From the NCBI GenBank assembly GCA_964017155.1, contig OZ024855.1, positions 6,482,208 through 6,546,207 of the forward strand: a stretch of DNA of 64,000 nt, written 5' to 3'. The position numbers were made by a program, and so were the translations under genes. The notes beneath the pieces are model-generated. The model saw nothing but the letters and a program-made list of their open reading frames with translations, made no database searches and was not told the DNA's origin. Below, one piece after another: positions 60,501 to 64,000 of this stretch (the first letter of the stretch is position 1; every line of letters starts with the position of its first letter). Origin of the DNA: Oasisia sp. SBJ-2009. Its lineage: Eukaryota > Annelida > Polychaeta > Sabellida > Siboglinidae.

Positions 60501-63252
60501 GTTGACTGGATGTACTGTTGTTTGCTAGTATGAAATTGTGTCCTCATTGGTTGCACACAGGTTTAAAAAAATACTGTTAAATGGAGTTATAGATCCTATC
60601 CCAAGTTGCTTGCATCCTTAACCCATTTTATCCTGAAGCTACTGCAGACGAGTTGCAGCCAGTTCCTGATCATTTCCTCAAATCAATCTGTCAGCATTAA
60701 AAAATGACAGGCCTTCATTTAAAATGGACATAACTTTATTATTTCTCAATCAATTTTAAAATGTGATATACCTTTAGAAAGCAGATAAAGTAAACTATCA
60801 AGTCGCATTGACAAACTCATAGTTTTATCATATATATTTTATGTGGCATATAACAAAACATGCCCAATAAATTCAAACCTATGTTGAGGGTTGTCACATT
60901 ACTTTTCACCCGACATTTTCGCCAAGAAGGATGCAACATGTCAATGAGCAAGTTGAGTTTATTTTATGCATTACTCTCTGCTGAAAACAAAGGTATACAA
61001 CTTGTCCACATATCTTGGATAATAATCTCATTATGTAAAATTGTTTGTAATACCCCATGTCAGTCGATTGAATCGCCAACGTGTGGCGCCGCTGAGCGGA
61101 ATTATGCAAATTTGTGAAATATTTTGTCAACGATGTATAATTTTGTGGCTAATTTCTTATAACTAATAAAGAAGTACTCTAAAGTAACAACGTTGGTCAA
61201 TATTTCAATGTCACTTTATTGATGTTACCGTCGTTGGAAATAATCAACTTTGGCGCCAAAAACGGTGTGGTGCGTGAAAATGGATGCCGTTGTCGGTCGA
61301 CCCCACTTCGATGGCTTCAAAGTATGTCTTCACGGACAAATATTGCATCAAATACCATAACCGTCCATCTTATATCGTCTATCCACTTGTCTGCTTTCTT
61401 GTCATCAACAGTATGAAGTAAATTAATGGAGCTATCCTTCGAAATACGTCAACATTTAACGATCTTTGCGACTCGACGCCATCTTTGATTTCACTTTGGC
61501 TTGGGGGTGCTCACTTTGTACTGCAAATACCCAAAGAACGGCACTGATTGGTTGAAAATATGGGTTCCCTAGTGATCCCGATATACTGACGTCATTCGGT
61601 GTTAACCAGCCAATGGGATTCCAAAACGTCAGAGTGCGGGGAAGCCGTGCCAAGTGCAAACTACGACTAGAATCGTATTCCGGATAAAAAGGGTTAAAGA
61701 TGTGGACGGTATGTGTAAGACATAAATATAAAAATAACATATTTGACTTGGGACAAGTCCATCAGCTTTTCAGTGCAAAAAAAGTCAAGATACATTTAGT
61801 TTTTAATCCCGTGACCGGCCAGCAAAAATCCTCTGTTGAATACAGTTACAATAAAAATCATAACTGCAAATACTTATCATAAACTCTGTTATGTTGGATA
61901 ACATCATCCCAAAAATATGGGGGGAACCACTATCACGCTCCCAAGTAATAACCGAGCAGACAAATTTCCGTTCAAGACAAACATAGCCATACATCTGTAA
62001 AGTTCTTCGATAGTAACGTCCGCCATCTTGTTATTTACTTCTGCTCCAACGTGCAAGAACAGAGCTCTCTATTGGTACCATGTATGTGGGGTCGGGCCTT
62101 TATGAATGGAGGTATAAATTTGTCACAGAAGGTAAAGCAGCCAAATTCGGGCATTCCTTTTGTCACATTTTGTCTGCCCATGTGTAACTAGCTGCTATTC
62201 AACCTGTTCGTGAATAAATATACATCACCTTGAAAAATGTGTCAGCTATCCGGTGATATAAAATGTGCGTGGGTCAGTTATTGATTACACAAACTACTAA
62301 AAAAAAATTATATAGGAAGGTGTCTATGACTGATTAAACGGTCGTGGTCAATAGCAGGGTTAACCACAGAACATTAAGATTGAAATTTTTACTGACTGGG
62401 ATCAAAAAGATTAAAGCTTATTTAAATACCTTTGTATTGGCAGCGGGACGACCTAACTCGAACTTTCGCTTCTTACGGATGGTCTTCATGCGACCACCCG
62501 TCGACCTCCGCTTATGCCACTTGTCTCTCGAGATACCTGCCAGCAGACATCACCCAGTGATAAAACATTTATATATCATCTACATCAAAATTACCGAAAT
62601 AGTGAAGGAAGATTCCGCAAACCCTACGTCAAACTATTCAGGGTACGGTCGCAAGGTACCTATTCTGTCGCACCGTCGACAATGTATCAGATCCAACTTT
62701 TAACTTCATCGAATGAATATACTATTGGAATTACAAATTGCCTATATAAAGTATAAACACAACACTTCGAATGGTACATGACAAACTACGTATATAATTC
62801 AAGTCGTTGTACAAATTGTTTCATGCCAAAAACAGGATATGATAAGCGTGATCGGACCCAGCCGTTTGCATCGAAAATGCACGAGTGCTAGATCGAGTTG
62901 CTGTCAAGTCAATCATTCAATGTTGAAACAGTTAAGCGGTACCATACAGTTTAATGAAAAAATCACAAACATGATCCGTACTCTCCTGCGTACATAATGT
63001 AATGTACTATTTTACAGAATGTGTATGCAGAGGAATAAAGTGATATTTTGTGTTTTCCATTATCGACTTCATTGGGACACCTGCATAACTACACAGAAAA
63101 CACATCGACAGATTAGTAGATGCATAAACTACGATTGTTTTGTATGAGCATGTATAGCATAGTTTATGATTACTGCGATAATATCGTAATATGGTAGAGG
63201 ATTAAGTCACATTTATTGGATTTTCGCAAAGCCAAAACACTGTCTCACCCAT
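57520..63252 (-). CDS. RPS8: 40S ribosomal protein S8 (eS8), 6 exons, 208 aa, snoRNA host
   Basis: A structural protein of the small ribosomal subunit. Exons on the minus strand are 63252-63249, 62536-62430, 60412-60313, 59855-59680, 59126-58997 and 57629-57520. They total 627 nt, giving 208 aa, identical to human length. Exon 1 contributes only ATGG before a GTGAGA donor. Recognisable text: [142 protein letters not shown] and the end VKAKKGK. A pyrimidine tract upstream fits TOP-type translational control. Introns 3, 4 and 5 contain box C/D snoRNA candidates, and intron 2 a TTAA-flanked transposon. Confidence 0.99.
57938..58020 (-). ncRNA. Box C/D snoRNA candidate, U32-like, copy 1 (RPS8 intron 5)
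   Basis: Minus strand: terminal stem AGAAGTG/CACTTCT, box C GTGATGA, an internal CTGA (D') preceded by ACCATCTTTCGG, and box D CTGA next to the closing stem. ACCATCTTTCGG is complementary to the conserved 28S segment CCGAAAGATGGT. By the fifth-nucleotide rule the methylated base is the second A of CGAAAG. That segment is the known target of vertebrate U32/U51 and yeast snR39/snR59, and box C plus guide also resemble U32. The D guide (ATTTACTAG) has no target I recognise. Confidence 0.85.
58307..58398 (-). ncRNA. Box C/D snoRNA candidate, U32-like, copy 2 (RPS8 intron 5)
   Basis: Strong terminal stem GTGGCAA/TTGCCAC, box C GTGATGA, the same D' guide ACCATCTTTCGG before CTGA, and box D CTGA before AACACG. 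It is nearly identical to copy 1 in the core but differs in the region before box D (GTTACTCA). Confidence 0.88.
58640..58744 (-). ncRNA. Box C/D snoRNA candidate, second family, copy 1 (RPS8 intron 5)
   Basis: Terminal stem TGGCGG/CTGCCA, box C ATGATGA, box D CTGA. The guide GTCATAGTTAC upstream of box D complements the conserved 28S segment GTAACTATGAC. An internal hairpin GTTGTC-gttat-GACAAC is present. The predicted methylated base is the second A of GUAAC. Vertebrate RPS8 hosts SNORD46 (formerly U40), which by recollection guides this 28S region (yeast counterpart snR63), so orthology is likely but not proven. Confidence 0.85.
59464..59563 (-). ncRNA. Box C/D snoRNA candidate, second family, copy 2 (RPS8 intron 4)
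   Basis: Perfect stem GGCAG/CTGCC, box C ATGATGA, box D CTGA, and the same D guide GTCATAGTTAC. The internal hairpin is TTGTC-gttat-GACAA, shorter than in copy 1. It shares gtctcctgtgac with copy 1. Confidence 0.87.
60178..60274 (-). ncRNA. Box C/D snoRNA candidate, U32-like, copy 3 (RPS8 intron 3)
   Basis: Terminal stem GTGGCA/TGCCAC plus inner AAGTG/CACTT, box C GTGATGA, D' guide TCACCATCTTTCGG before CTGA, and box D CTGA. Its guide pairs 14 nt with 28S (CCGAAAGATGGTGA), longer than the 12 nt of copies 1 and 2, so this may be the ancestral copy. Confidence 0.88.
60618..61697. mobile_element. TTAA-flanked inverted-repeat transposon (piggyBac-type, non-autonomous)
   Basis: The left end is TTAACCCATTTTATCCTGAA. 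The right end is its reverse complement with two differences (ttccggataaaaagggttaa). TTAA at 60618-60621 and 61694-61697 would be the target duplication and CCC the terminal bases, as in the piggyBac superfamily. The 1.08-kb interior has no transposase. It lies in RPS8 intron 2. Confidence 0.75.
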
Positions 63253-63268
63253 GTTGGCAAATCAACGT

Positions 63269-63279
63269 GAAAAAGAAAG
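63269..63279 (-). promoter_or_regulatory. TOP pyrimidine tract at RPS8 transcription start
   Basis: The minus strand reads CTTTCTTTTTC, ending 16 nt before the start codon. A C followed by an unbroken pyrimidine run at the cap site is the hallmark of 5'TOP mRNAs, translated under mTOR control. It places transcription start near 63279. Confidence 0.75.
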
Positions 63280-64000
63280 ATCTCGGTATATCTCGCGTGG
63301 CTTTGAGATCGTTAGTTCAGCCATTGATCGCAAGATGTCGTCATAAAGCAAAAACTGCATGCTATCCACTATGTGGCGCCACTGAAACATGCTCAGAATG
63401 TCCCACGCAAGGAAGACACCGCCTAAAAGCAGCAATTTTTATCATTAAAAAAAAATTTGAAAGCATAATTATTTCAACAGTTGAAATTCAACTATTCCTA
63501 CAGAATCAGTTGAACTGTTCAGATGCTTTATGTATGTAATTAAGCAATTATAAGGGTAAACATAAACAAGTATTGTACTTCTTTTACCTTTTTTTTTCTC
63601 AAAAATTTGTATTGTATGCACTGTATGTATAATGTAGTAGTAGTAATCGTTTTGTTGAAATAAATTTCAATTCAGTTCAACTGAAACTCAGTTGAGTTTC
63701 AACTGACTTTCAAATACATCTGCTGTCCATTTGTTGGCACATTTTCTACCTGATGTTGCAGTGGTCCACGTTTGCTGTTAATCTCCTCATTAACCCCTAA
63801 ACCCATGTTCTCTCTCCCACAAACTTTTTTCTCAATTCCATTACTGCGTGTCATTTATTATACAGCCATAACCCTAGTTATCTTCTGCAGCTAATGTCGA
63901 CAAAAACAACACAACAAAGTCAGTATACAATATATATAATTTATAGACACTTCACAACATACACAAGTACACATAGCTACTCTCTACCAGAAAAAAAACA
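63280..64000. other. RPS8 upstream region, otherwise unassigned
   Basis: It presumably includes the RPS8 promoter in its first part. Near 63670-63710 there are interleaved direct and inverted repeats of caactga/tcagttg. No gene is recognised; a 107-codon frame at 63216-63539 overlaps the RPS8 promoter and lacks any known motif. Confidence 0.5.

Overview
The window is nuclear DNA from an invertebrate animal. Five conserved, intron-rich genes with GT-AG (once GC-AG) introns can be reconstructed exon by exon, and all are standard metazoan genes. The surroundings are AT-rich and full of Ty3-type LTR elements, non-LTR elements, small inverted-repeat transposons, microsatellites and minisatellites. 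The species cannot be named from sequence alone. A marine invertebrate, perhaps a lophotrochozoan such as a mollusc, is an inference from repeat style and protein similarity.

Layout. 1-11.3 kb is a three-deep nest of decayed Ty3-type retrotransposons, all on the minus strand: outer 87-11295, middle 3526-11034, inner 7290-10832. Three LTR pairs and one clean 5-bp target duplication define it. 11.97-15.7 kb is a minus-strand non-LTR element with an intact 1056-codon endonuclease/reverse-transcriptase ORF. 16.6-26.7 kb is EMC2 (minus, 10 exons, 292 aa). It is head-to-head, 172 bp apart, with DNALI1 (plus, 6 exons, 257 aa, 26.8-30.8 kb). 30.9-34.4 kb is intergenic. 34.5-48.8 kb is HMGCL (minus, 10 exons, 332 aa), with a dead LINE, a LINE fragment and an inverted-repeat element in its introns. 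HMGCL is head-to-head, 471 bp apart, with PSMF1/PI31 (plus, 7 exons, 266 aa, 49.2-56.0 kb). 57.5-63.25 kb is RPS8 (minus, 6 exons, 208 aa). Its introns carry five box C/D snoRNA candidates and a TTAA-flanked transposon.

How the genes relate. They do not form a pathway. EMC2 is an ER membrane insertase subunit, DNALI1 an axonemal dynein light intermediate chain, HMGCL a mitochondrial ketogenic lyase, PSMF1 a proteasome regulator and RPS8 a ribosomal protein. The clear functional couplings are two short divergent promoters, one with cilia-type motifs on the DNALI1 side, and RPS8 serving as host for guide RNAs that match conserved 28S rRNA segments.

Most unusual signals. (1) Two intronic minisatellites, in EMC2 and HMGCL, each start at an exon and have a unit made of that exon's 3' splice site plus its first coding bases, giving long tracts of decoy acceptors. 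A more decayed array at a DNALI1 splice donor may be a third case. (2) RPS8 hosts three U32-like and two second-family C/D snoRNAs. (3) In the Ty3 nest the inner element has more divergent LTRs than its host, the reverse of expectation.
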